NCBI RefSeq assembly: GCF_002573715.1
Contig: NZ_PDHM01000016.1
Span: 96,141 to 160,140 of the forward strand
Length of the DNA: 64,000 nucleotides
Origin: Paenibacillus sp. EZ-K15
GTDB taxonomy: Bacteria > Bacillota > Bacilli > Paenibacillales > Paenibacillaceae
Reading direction: 5' to 3'
Part shown: in pieces, positions 1-7,465 of the stretch
Layout: the number at the start of each line of letters is the position of its first letter
Numbering within the stretch: the stretch's first letter is position 1
Translations under genes and position numbers: made by a program
The notes under the pieces: generated by a model
Told to the model about the DNA's origin: nothing
The model's database searches: none
Seen by the model: only the letters and a program-made list of their open reading frames with translations

Positions 1-2
1 CA

Positions 3-461
3 TGGGCCATCTACGGATTTGCGCTCTCATACCGCTATACCCGTGATCCGAAATATTTGGATACGGCTTTACGTGCTGCCCGTTTCTTTATCGAATACCT
101 GCCAGAGGATCATGTTGCGTATTGGGATTTTGACATTCCGATTGAAGAGGGTACGCCTCGCGATAGCTCCGCTTCCGCCATTGCGGCGTGCGGCATGCTG
201 GAGATATTGGAGCATCTGGACGGAGAAGATGACAATAAAGGGCTATTGACAGAAGCCGTTGAGAAGTCGATGATATCTCTGGTAAACCGATATTCTACCA
301 TCGGTGAGGAGGGTGAGGAGGGCTTGATCAAGCATGGTTCCTATTACGTCAGAGGCGGTGCGGGGCCTGATGATTATATGATCTGGGGCGATTACTATTA
401 CCTCGAAGCCTTGCTGCGATTGACCAAAGGGATACCCGGCTATTGGTATGAGAGAGGTTAG
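3..461 (+). CDS. Glycoside hydrolase family 88 protein, 3' part only (unsaturated glucuronyl/galacturonyl hydrolase)
   Basis: The reading frame is open from the window edge, so the N-terminal part is missing; 152 codons remain against roughly 370-380 for the family. GH88 enzymes hydrate the unsaturated uronic acid that polysaccharide lyases leave at the non-reducing end of oligosaccharides, in the cytoplasm. The visible segment WAIYGFALSYRYT and the later DSSASAIAACGMLE are typical of the C-terminal half of the alpha/alpha toroid. The sequence ends in YWYERG, followed by a strong terminator. Substrate (glucuronyl or rhamnogalacturonyl) cannot be decided from this piece. It fits the polysaccharide-degrading character given by the rhamnosidase 7 kb downstream. 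Confidence 0.85.
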   Translation, partial: WAIYGFALSYRYTRDPKYLDTALRAARFFIEYLPEDHVAYWDFDIPIEEGTPRDSSASAIAACGMLEILEHLDGEDDNKGLLTEAVEKSMISLVNRYSTIGEEGEEGLIKHGSYYVRGGAGPDDYMIWGDYYYLEALLRLTKGIPGYWYERG

Positions 462-486
462 TATAATTGAATCTGTGAAACATATT

Positions 487-521
487 GGGGATGCCGCGCG
501 CTATGCGGCACTCCCTTTTTT
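487..521 (+). terminator. Rho-independent terminator after GH88 gene
   Basis: A stem TGCCGC/GCGGCA extended by GGG/CCC with a short loop is followed by TTTTTT. It closes the GH88 transcript before the copC unit. Confidence 0.85.
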
Positions 522-637
522 GTGTGAAATATCAGAGGATCATTGTTCACAATATACTCATTAGCATTGTCAGAATGTCTTTGTTATGATGAGGAAGATT
601 CAAATTTGAGATAAATGGTTTGGAGGAGATATGTGTG

Positions 638-1276
638 TTGAAACATGTGAAAGCTTCAGTCTTGCTGACCTTGGGTCTGCTGCTAATACTGGTGTTCCCG
701 ACTGCAACGTGGGCCCATTCCAAGCTGGAAACCAGTACGCCCGCGGCAGATACCAAGCTGACGGAAAGCGTGCAGGAAGTAAGTCTGTCATTTAATGAAA
801 ATATCGATGAAAACTTGAGCACGCTCAAGATTAAGAATGCGCAAGGCGAATCGGTTGAAGTAGCGGAGGTCAAGATCAACCAGAATACCATGCTGGGAGC
901 GCTGGCTGCACCGCTTCCATCCGGCTCCTATACGGTCGAATGGAAAATCGTGGGCGGCGATGGACATCCCGTGGATGGAACATACGCCTTCGAGGTAGAT
1001 GCCCCGGAAGCGGAAGTTACCCCGGAGACACCAGCAGGTACTGAAGAAACGCCTGCGGATACAGGAAATACACAGGATGAAACAGCACCAGCAGATAACA
1101 CCGCTGCGGACAACACGGATCAGACGGCTGACCAGAATCAGCAGGCAGACAACACTTCTGCTACCGATACCGAACAATCGGCAGGCAGTGGGTCAACCGT
1201 GTGGATCGTCGTCATCGTGATTGTAGCAGTTGTTGCAGGATACTTTGGAATTAGAGCATCACGGAAGAAAAAATAA
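638..1276 (+). CDS. copC: CopC-domain copper resistance protein with C-terminal membrane anchor
   Basis: CopC proteins bind copper outside the cell and work with the membrane protein CopD. The 212-residue product has a signal peptide (about residues 1-26) ending in ATWA, so the mature protein would start with His-27 followed by SKLE, matching the usual amino-terminal His copper ligand. The CopC beta-sandwich covers about 27-120 and carries GDGHPVDGTYAFEV near its end. A Thr/Glu/Ala/Asp-rich linker (about 125-185) leads to one membrane helix and a basic RKKK tail, so it is surface anchored. I chose TTG 638, 9 nt after GGAGGAG; GTG 635 is also possible. copD follows with no gap. Confidence 0.85.
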   Translation: MKHVKASVLLTLGLLLILVFPTATWAHSKLETSTPAADTKLTESVQEVSLSFNENIDENLSTLKIKNAQGESVEVAEVKINQNTMLGALAAPLPSGSYTVEWKIVGGDGHPVDGTYAFEVDAPEAEVTPETPAGTEETPADTGNTQDETAPADNTAADNTDQTADQNQQADNTSATDTEQSAGSGSTVWIVVIVIVAVVAGYFGIRASRKKK

Positions 1277-2365
1277 ATGTCTTACTATTGGTTAGGTGAG
1301 CCGTTTCTATATTTAGCCTATGCCATGCTAGCAGGCATCACGGTACTATCCTTGGTACCGAAATCATATAAGCCGGAAATTTCAGTTCCGGCCTGGCTTG
1401 GCCCAGTGGCAGCAGCAGCCATCATCGTATTCGGATTTGTGCCGCTGCTGCAAATCATCATGTTCTTCAAGGATGATATCGGGTTCTGGAAGTCCTTTAA
1501 CAGCATCATGTTCAAGTTCAGCGAGGGCGAGCGTTACGCCTGGATTCTGGTTCTATCGATCCTATTGGCGATTCTGACCATAATCGTTCGCCGGAAACCC
1601 GGTTCTGTATTACGCTGGCTTATGCCCATTGCCTTGCTGGGCATTGCGGTGGCCATGTCCTCGTTTAACCATGCGGCATCCCTGTTCGATGGCGTTGGAC
1701 AGCTTGCATTCTTCGGCCATTTTACCGCGATGTCAATATGGACGGGGACGTTGCTGCTTACAGGATGGTTCAGTGCGGATCAGGAGCGCTGGAGCGCATT
1801 TCTCAGATGGTTTCATCCATTAGCGGTCGCCTGCGTCATCGTTGTGATCGGATCGGGTCTGTTCCTGATGACGGCGGTGACGCCGGAGCCCATAAACAGC
1901 TGGACGCTGTCCTATGGGCAAGCTCTGCTGGTTAAGCATATTCTTATTCTGCCTCTGTTGGTGTTTGCCTTTGTTAATGGTTATCTCGTAAAGCGCAAGC
2001 TGCGCCGGGATTCTGGTTATCGTCCAGCGGCATGGGCAAGAAGTGAAGGAATTCTGATCTGGTTGATCTATATCGTCACCGGATATATGAACCAGCAGCC
2101 GGCTCCGCATGAGGTGATCGATACATTGGCCTCCTATGGTCCTGCTGCAACCTTTGTTTGGTTCCATCCCGGGTTTACGATTGGTGAACTGGCATTTACG
2201 TGGAGCTGGATTGGAATTCTTAGTCTGTGTCTCGGTCTTGCTCTTCTGTGGAATGTCGTGAACGTATTTCGCAGAAACCGGGCAGCTGCCGTCGGACTGT
2301 TAAGCGGCTTAGGCGGAGTTGTGTTGATCTATTGCGGTCTGATGTTCTCGGTTACCGCCGTTTAA
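1277..2365 (+). CDS. copD: CopD-family copper transport membrane protein
   Basis: A 362-residue polytopic membrane protein with about eight or nine hydrophobic helices and the CopD pattern of spaced histidines (FNHAASLFDG, FFGHFTAMSIWTGTLLL, FHPLAVAC). CopD is thought to move copper across the membrane together with CopC. The ATG directly follows the stop codon of copC, so the two are translationally coupled and form one operon. In Bacillus subtilis the two functions are fused in YcnJ; here they are separate. No copper-responsive operator is obvious upstream of copC. Confidence 0.85.
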   Translation: MSYYWLGEPFLYLAYAMLAGITVLSLVPKSYKPEISVPAWLGPVAAAAIIVFGFVPLLQIIMFFKDDIGFWKSFNSIMFKFSEGERYAWILVLSILLAILTIIVRRKPGSVLRWLMPIALLGIAVAMSSFNHAASLFDGVGQLAFFGHFTAMSIWTGTLLLTGWFSADQERWSAFLRWFHPLAVACVIVVIGSGLFLMTAVTPEPINSWTLSYGQALLVKHILILPLLVFAFVNGYLVKRKLRRDSGYRPAAWARSEGILIWLIYIVTGYMNQQPAPHEVIDTLASYGPAATFVWFHPGFTIGELAFTWSWIGILSLCLGLALLWNVVNVFRRNRAAAVGLLSGLGGVVLIYCGLMFSVTAV

Positions 2366-2382
2366 TATGGTTTAAATTTACA

Positions 2383-2417
2383 AGGTCCTTGCTGTTTATG
2401 CAGCGGGATCTTTTTTA
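2383..2417 (+). terminator. Probable terminator after copD
   Basis: An imperfect hairpin (GGTCC..GCTG / CAGC..GGATC, with wobble pairs and a bulge) precedes a run of six T. Confidence 0.6.
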
Positions 2418-2517
2418 TTGTTGAATGAGGAAGTTGGAACTGGATAAGGATGGTATACTGGGGAGTAAATAGATTATAGCTTTTACATACACTAACACTT
2501 CAAATGGGGGAAGTTAT

Positions 2518-2949
2518 ATGAACAATGAGAGACAAATTCGCTTAGCATCGCATTCGGATGCATCCGTCCTGGTCCGGTTGAACTGGGAGTTTAATGAAGT
2601 GCAAATGCCGCTTGCGGATGTTGAAGACCGATTAAAGCAATCGGGTGAAATTGTAGCCATAGCTTATATGGGCGATGAAGCCGTAGGATTTGCCTGTGCT
2701 CAGTCCTTTCAATCTTTCTGTTATCGGGAGCTGATCGGTGAGATTACGGAAATGTACATTCAGGAGCGGGCGAGAAGGCAGGGGCTGGCGGGCTTGCTGA
2801 TCGCTTTCCTGGAAGAACAATTGATTGCGCGTGGGGTTAAGACCGTAAAGGTGCTTACGGGTCATGATAATCATGGGGCCATCGGAGTATATGAGAAATC
2901 AGGTTATAAGCGGGAGGAAGAAGTGCTTCTGGAGAAAGAGCTGGGGTAA
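2518..2949 (+). CDS. GNAT-family N-acetyltransferase
   Basis: This 143-residue protein fits one complete GNAT domain. The acetyl-CoA binding region is the RRQGLAGLLIAFLEE segment (Q/R-x-x-G-x-G/A), followed by the C-terminal VLTGHDNHGAIGVYEKSGYKREEE, which is typical of small-molecule or protein acetyltransferases. A strong GGGGGAAG site precedes the ATG. The acceptor substrate is unknown. It appears to be a single-gene unit. Confidence 0.85.
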   Translation: MNNERQIRLASHSDASVLVRLNWEFNEVQMPLADVEDRLKQSGEIVAIAYMGDEAVGFACAQSFQSFCYRELIGEITEMYIQERARRQGLAGLLIAFLEEQLIARGVKTVKVLTGHDNHGAIGVYEKSGYKREEEVLLEKELG

Positions 2950-3019
2950 AATGTTGCCTGAGGTATAATGCTAACCAGGAATATTTCCATTGTTCGGTAT
3001 GGGATTGGAGGTGAGCCTC

Positions 3020-4720
3020 ATGTTATGTGATAAAGACCAATACGTTGAAGAATTGCTCATTCTGAAGACGATAGCGGAAAATTTGAATCAGAGCAACGAT
3101 ATGAAGCAAATGCTGCAGACGACACTTGAAAAACTGTTGGATTTAACCCAGCTTGAGACAGGATGGCTTTTTCTGGTCGAGGATCAACCTGACTATACCA
3201 AGATGGCTGATGTCAACCTTCCTCCTGCTTTGTCATGGGATAATCAAAAACCGATGCGATGCGGAGACTGTCTATGCCTTCGCATGTATTGGGCAGGAAC
3301 TTTAAATGAACCGGTTACGATTATTGAATGTGAACGTCTGCATAATGCCAAAGAGCAGTGCTGGGGAGAAACTCGAAATCTGACCCATCACGCCACGATT
3401 CCCCTTACGGTTCAAGGTAAACGGCTGGGACTTCTGAATGTGGGTTCGCCGGGCAAAGCGCATTTTAGCGAGGGAGAACTTGCGTTGTTACAATCCGTTG
3501 CTTATCAGATTGGAACTGCGATCGAGCGGACAAAACTGTCCGAGCAAAAGGAGAAACAGGCGGTGGACAGCATCGCCCGCTTCATCGTCGATTATTATGC
3601 CAAGGCAAGCAAAGTAACCAGATATCTTTGGAAAATTAACGATATGAAGAGAATGCTTGTGGCGATCGTGGAGCAGCTTGCTCATTCATTTGACTGGCCG
3701 TGCGTTGCCATGATTACGTCTGACGATGACAGCTTGTATCTTCGTACGGTCCATCAGAATGGGCAGACGCAGAGCGGCAAGGAGCTGGTGCGTAAGGCTT
3801 CCAAAAAGTCCGCGCGAAAGTCAGGAATCGTACAACGTGCATATGAGGAACAGAACGTGGTGGTTCAGGAAGGCCTTCTCCGGGTGCTCCCGGGCGTTCA
3901 GCCCCATACGTATACGGCAGCAATACCATTAAAGCATCTTGAACGTATTTTTCAAACCTATGAGACGATGGGGGTGCTCCTCATTGGCCGGGAGAGAGGC
4001 CCCTTCAGTGAACTGGAGGTTGAAATCTTAGAGGTGCTGGCTGAGCATATTTCACTGGCGATTGAAAAGATTTGTTTATATTACGAGTGGCAGGATTTAT
4101 TGTTGGTTGAAGAGAGGAACCGTTTGGCACGGGATCTTCATGATTCCGTCAATCAAAAGCTGTTCTCTCTTTCATTGCTTGCCCAAGGCGTTCGTGAGAC
4201 GACCATACATGAGAACACGCATACGGCTGGGGCTATACATGATATTGGACAGCTGGCTCAAGAAACGCTCACCGAAATGCGGACGTTAATATGGCAGCTC
4301 CGACCTTCCGGAGATGCCAAAGGGATATTGGCTTCGCTGAAGGACTATGCCGAGAAACTTGGCATACAGCTGACGTTTCTCATGAAGGAAATCCCTGTTT
4401 TGACGAACCGGGTGGAAGAGACCCTGTATCGAATTGCGCAGGAGGCATTAAACAATATCAGCAAACACGCGGGAACGAATCGAGCCTGGATTCGAATGGA
4501 ACAGGACGGCTCCTATCTATATATGAAAATATCGGATCAAGGCCGTGGATTCAACCCCGGATCGCCTGAGCAGTGTCCCCGCTCATTTGGGCTTACCAGC
4601 ATGAAGGAAAGAGCTTCTGAGGTACAAGGAACATTAAGCATTAGCAGTGAGGAAGGTACGGGGACGATGCTGACGATCATGATACCGTTGTGGACAAAGG
4701 AAGAGGTTGTGGATCAATGA
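3020..4720 (+). CDS. GAF-domain sensor histidine kinase (NarL-type, Cys-rich first GAF)
   Basis: A soluble 566-residue kinase. The first GAF domain (about 10-175) carries a cysteine set C81, C84, C86, C104 and C114 (CGDCLC, IIEC, KEQC). A second GAF domain (about 215-365) is followed by a HisKA_3 dimerisation segment with the phospho-acceptor His near 374 (RDLHDSVNQK) and an HATPase domain with ALNNISKHA and DQGRGF. No membrane helix is present, so the signal is cytoplasmic. From memory, B. subtilis YhcY and S. aureus AirS share this layout, and AirS binds an iron-sulfur cluster; the cysteines make redox or oxygen sensing plausible. ATG 3020 follows GGAGGTG by 7 nt. The stop overlaps the regulator start as ATGA. 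Confidence 0.88.
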   Translation: MLCDKDQYVEELLILKTIAENLNQSNDMKQMLQTTLEKLLDLTQLETGWLFLVEDQPDYTKMADVNLPPALSWDNQKPMRCGDCLCLRMYWAGTLNEPVTIIECERLHNAKEQCWGETRNLTHHATIPLTVQGKRLGLLNVGSPGKAHFSEGELALLQSVAYQIGTAIERTKLSEQKEKQAVDSIARFIVDYYAKASKVTRYLWKINDMKRMLVAIVEQLAHSFDWPCVAMITSDDDSLYLRTVHQNGQTQSGKELVRKASKKSARKSGIVQRAYEEQNVVVQEGLLRVLPGVQPHTYTAAIPLKHLERIFQTYETMGVLLIGRERGPFSELEVEILEVLAEHISLAIEKICLYYEWQDLLLVEERNRLARDLHDSVNQKLFSLSLLAQGVRETTIHENTHTAGAIHDIGQLAQETLTEMRTLIWQLRPSGDAKGILASLKDYAEKLGIQLTFLMKEIPVLTNRVEETLYRIAQEALNNISKHAGTNRAWIRMEQDGSYLYMKISDQGRGFNPGSPEQCPRSFGLTSMKERASEVQGTLSISSEEGTGTMLTIMIPLWTKEEVVDQ

Positions 4721-5358
4721 AGATTAAAGTTCTCATCGTTGATGATCATCTTGTCGTATTAAGGGGGTTGCGTTATTTCCTGCAGACACAGCCCATGATC
4801 GAAATCGTAGATCAAGCCCTGAACGGGCTAGAGGCTCTGGATAAGGTAGAAAAGCTGCAGCCTGATGTGGTACTGATGGATCTGAAGATGCCGGAGATGG
4901 ACGGAGTTGAAGCCACAAAGCGAATCACAAGCAAGTTTCCTCATATGAAAGTCATCATTCTCACCAGTTTTGCCGACCGGGATTCGGTTCTGCCGGCGAT
5001 TAAAGCGGGAGCGATTGGATATCAACTGAAGGATATCGAGCCTAAAGTGTTGGTCGAAACCATCATTGCTGCTGTAAACGGAAACCGCATGCTTCATCCT
5101 CAGGTAACAAACCAATTAATTGCTCATGTGGCGACAGATACCGAGGTTGTCAAAGGAATCGATATTCTGACTATCCGTGAGCAGCATGTTCTTGAACAGA
5201 TTACGCTCGGAAGGAGTAACAAAGAAATCGCCGCAGAACTACATATTGCCGAGAAAACGGTAAAGACGCATATCACGCATATTCTGGGAAAAATGGAGGT
5301 ACAGGATCGCACCCAGGCAGCGCTGTACGCGATAAGGAACCATTGGTTCGACATATAA
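4717..5358 (+). CDS. NarL/FixJ-family response regulator
   Basis: A 213-residue regulator with a receiver domain (about 1-120; acidic pair DD at 9-10, phospho-acceptor Asp-55 in LMDLKMPEMDG, Lys in QLKDIEP) and a LuxR-type helix-turn-helix (about 145-210, LTIREQHVLEQITLGRSNKEIA...TVKTHITHIL). It is the partner of the preceding GAF kinase: the genes overlap by 4 nt. The output genes are unknown; the unit ends in a strong terminator, so the regulon lies elsewhere. Confidence 0.92.
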   Translation: MKIKVLIVDDHLVVLRGLRYFLQTQPMIEIVDQALNGLEALDKVEKLQPDVVLMDLKMPEMDGVEATKRITSKFPHMKVIILTSFADRDSVLPAIKAGAIGYQLKDIEPKVLVETIIAAVNGNRMLHPQVTNQLIAHVATDTEVVKGIDILTIREQHVLEQITLGRSNKEIAAELHIAEKTVKTHITHILGKMEVQDRTQAALYAIRNHWFDI

Positions 5359-5382
5359 ACATCAGACTATGGTCGTAGTGAC

Positions 5383-5411
5383 AGGTCTTATCTTCGGATA
5401 AGGCCTTTTTT
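5383..5411 (+). terminator. Terminator with UUCG tetraloop
   Basis: A ten-base-pair stem AGGTCTTATC/GATAAGGCCT (one G-T wobble) closed by TTCG is followed by T6. It ends the two-component operon. Confidence 0.95.
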
Positions 5412-5532
5412 GTAGGGCTGATTTAGACCAGAGCTGGACGTAACCGGTCTGGAATTGGGTTTAAATGGAACTACAGGGAAGCAGGAAGTACACCCCTGTA
5501 GGCTTGTAATTGCTAAAAAGGAGGAATAAACA

Positions 5533-6348
5533 ATGACAATATTAGTTACAGGTGCGACAGGAAAAGTTGGTCGTCATGTTGTGAATGAGCTGCTAAGGAC
5601 TGGACATCGCGTCAGGGCGCTCAGCCGATATCCGGCATCATCCAGATTACCTGCTGGCGTAGAAGTGGTTGCCGGTGATCTGAGTAACCCCGACACGCTG
5701 GTTCCAGCATTACGGGGTGTGACCGGCATCCATTTAATCACGACAGGAGCAGGCTACGTCCCGCTTACGACAGGGGAGGAGATTATTCGAATCGCGGAGG
5801 CTGCCGGAGTAAGGCGCGTCAGCGTACTGTGGGACGGAAAGAAAGGGACGGTGGAGGAAGCACTAGAATCGAGTAGTCTGGAATGGACACAGCTGCAGCC
5901 GGTAGATTACATGTCCAATGTTATGAACTGGAGAGAATCGATACGAACGGAGGGTGTTGTACGAGATATGTTTGATGATTCGTTAAATGCTTCGATCCAT
6001 GAGCGGGATATCGGACGGGTGGCTGCAGTTGTCCTGTCGGAGGACGTCCATGCGGGCAAAATTTATCCCCTAACCGGTCCCGAGGCGCTAACGGTTCCTG
6101 ACAAGGTGCAGATTCTTAGTCACTTTATCGGTAAAGATGTAAAGTTTATTCAGTTAACCGAAGAGCAGGAGCGCAAACGAATGGCCGAACTTGGGGTTGA
6201 TAAGGGCGTCATCGATTACGTTATCAACTGGTACAAGAATCCACCGATCGAAGCATACACCGTCAATCAAACGGTTGAACAAATAACAGGACATCCTGCA
6301 AGAACGTTTGCCGAGTGGGCGGAAGAGCACGCAAGATACTTCAAATGA
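5533..6348 (+). CDS. NmrA-like NAD(P)-binding oxidoreductase/regulator
   Basis: A 271-residue atypical short-chain dehydrogenase fold. The dinucleotide-binding loop GATGKVGRH lies at residues 7-15 and the acidic/basic discrimination region SRYPASSR after beta-2 suggests NADP. No Tyr-x-x-x-Lys catalytic pair is seen, as in NmrA/HSCARG-type sensors and QorB-like reductases. It has a strong AAAGGAGGAATAAACAATG start and sits alone between the two-component operon and a convergent AraC gene. Substrate unknown; a redox-sensor or quinone reductase role is possible. Confidence 0.8.
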   Translation: MTILVTGATGKVGRHVVNELLRTGHRVRALSRYPASSRLPAGVEVVAGDLSNPDTLVPALRGVTGIHLITTGAGYVPLTTGEEIIRIAEAAGVRRVSVLWDGKKGTVEEALESSSLEWTQLQPVDYMSNVMNWRESIRTEGVVRDMFDDSLNASIHERDIGRVAAVVLSEDVHAGKIYPLTGPEALTVPDKVQILSHFIGKDVKFIQLTEEQERKRMAELGVDKGVIDYVINWYKNPPIEAYTVNQTVEQITGHPARTFAEWAEEHARYFK

Positions 6349-6391
6349 TAAGAAAAGGAATTCACTATTTGCTGGAGCGTGCGGTCGTTTA

Positions 6392-7261
6392 TCAATGATG
6401 CTGAACATCGCTCCGGTATTGACCAGGCGTGAGCCCTGTATTCCGCTTAAACACCGAATGGAAAGAATGCATGTCCTTATAACCGACCTTCTCGGCAATT
6501 GTACTGATTTTGTCGGGGGTGGTGCGCAGCAGCTCGCGGCTCATTCGAATGCGTACGGTCTGCAGATAGTGATGCCAGCTCTGGCCTGTATACCGGCGGA
6601 ATAACCGCTGCAGGTGGCGTTCGCTGAATCCGCTGATCTGTGCAAGCTGCGTCAAAGTGAGCTCTTGCATGTACTGCCCCTCCACGTATTGAAGAATATC
6701 ATGAAAGGAGTGGTGTTGAGGCTCTGATGTCATGGGTTGTGAATGTTCAATGGCCCGGTTGAACTCTATGATTAGCTGTAGCAGCAGCGTGTGCAGATAA
6801 ACGGCAGAACCGCTGCCTGGCATGGCATTTTGTTCATAGAGGGAGCCAAAGAGCCTCTCGAAGCGATCATGACGGTCCATAATCGCGTGGTACCCAAGGG
6901 ATCCATCTTCCATACGTTTCAAAAAGGGTGCCGTATCCGAACCCGATGCAAAAGCAATCAGTTTGGGCAGCAGCTGTACGGAGAATATGCAATTGTTCAC
7001 AATGAGCGGTTTCCCGTTCGCAGCGGTGGGTCTAAATACGTGAGGCATTCCGAGTGGTATATAGAACATTTGACCTTTGCGTACGCGCTGTACCGAGTTC
7101 TCCAGGTGATGAAAGCCTTCACCCTCCGCAATATATGCAATCTCCAGAAAATCATGGTTATGGTAAGAGCCTGTAAAATTCTCCACGTTGCGATTCACAT
7201 ACATCAAGGTGTCGTCCTGGAAAAAGGTATCTCCGTAATAGGTTTCCATCGGTCGTTTCAT
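6392..7261 (-). CDS. AraC-family transcriptional regulator, likely of the adjacent rhamnosidase
   Basis: A 289-residue regulator with an N-terminal cupin sugar-sensing domain (about 1-150, including YHNHDFLEIAYIAEGEG and IPLGMPHVF) and a C-terminal double helix-turn-helix (about 188-287, LTQLAQISGFSERHLQRLF and STIAEKVGYKDMHSFHSVF). The start has GGAG eight bases upstream. It is divergent from the GH78 gene, sharing a 204-bp promoter region, which is the usual arrangement for an activator of a rhamnoside-use gene. Ligand specificity is inferred from the neighbour only. Confidence 0.88.
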   Translation of the reverse strand: MKRPMETYYGDTFFQDDTLMYVNRNVENFTGSYHNHDFLEIAYIAEGEGFHHLENSVQRVRKGQMFYIPLGMPHVFRPTAANGKPLIVNNCIFSVQLLPKLIAFASGSDTAPFLKRMEDGSLGYHAIMDRHDRFERLFGSLYEQNAMPGSGSAVYLHTLLLQLIIEFNRAIEHSQPMTSEPQHHSFHDILQYVEGQYMQELTLTQLAQISGFSERHLQRLFRRYTGQSWHHYLQTVRIRMSRELLRTTPDKISTIAEKVGYKDMHSFHSVFKRNTGLTPGQYRSDVQHH

Positions 7262-7465
7262 CGTACATGCTCCTTATCATTAATCGTAGGATAGATGTCT
7301 GTTATGCCACATCGAATTGTCCGTTATCCCCATAATTCCACGTTCAGGTTCACTTATAATAATAGTTGAAATAGATACGGTTAGGGAAGAGCATATCCCG
7401 GGTTGCGACCTATAAAACATGATAGTTGGGCTAACCCTTAATGAAGGTGAACGGAGGAATGTTCT
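7262..7465. promoter_or_regulatory. Divergent promoter region araC / rhamnosidase
   Basis: A clear TATAAT -10 box for the rightward gene lies at 7355-7360; the -35 is weak, as expected for an activator-dependent promoter. The AraC binding sites are not identified. Confidence 0.5.

Noticed and set aside
788..1220. Open frames opposite and within copC
   Set aside because: Low-complexity Thr/Glu-rich coding sequence opens other frames; none has a ribosome site.
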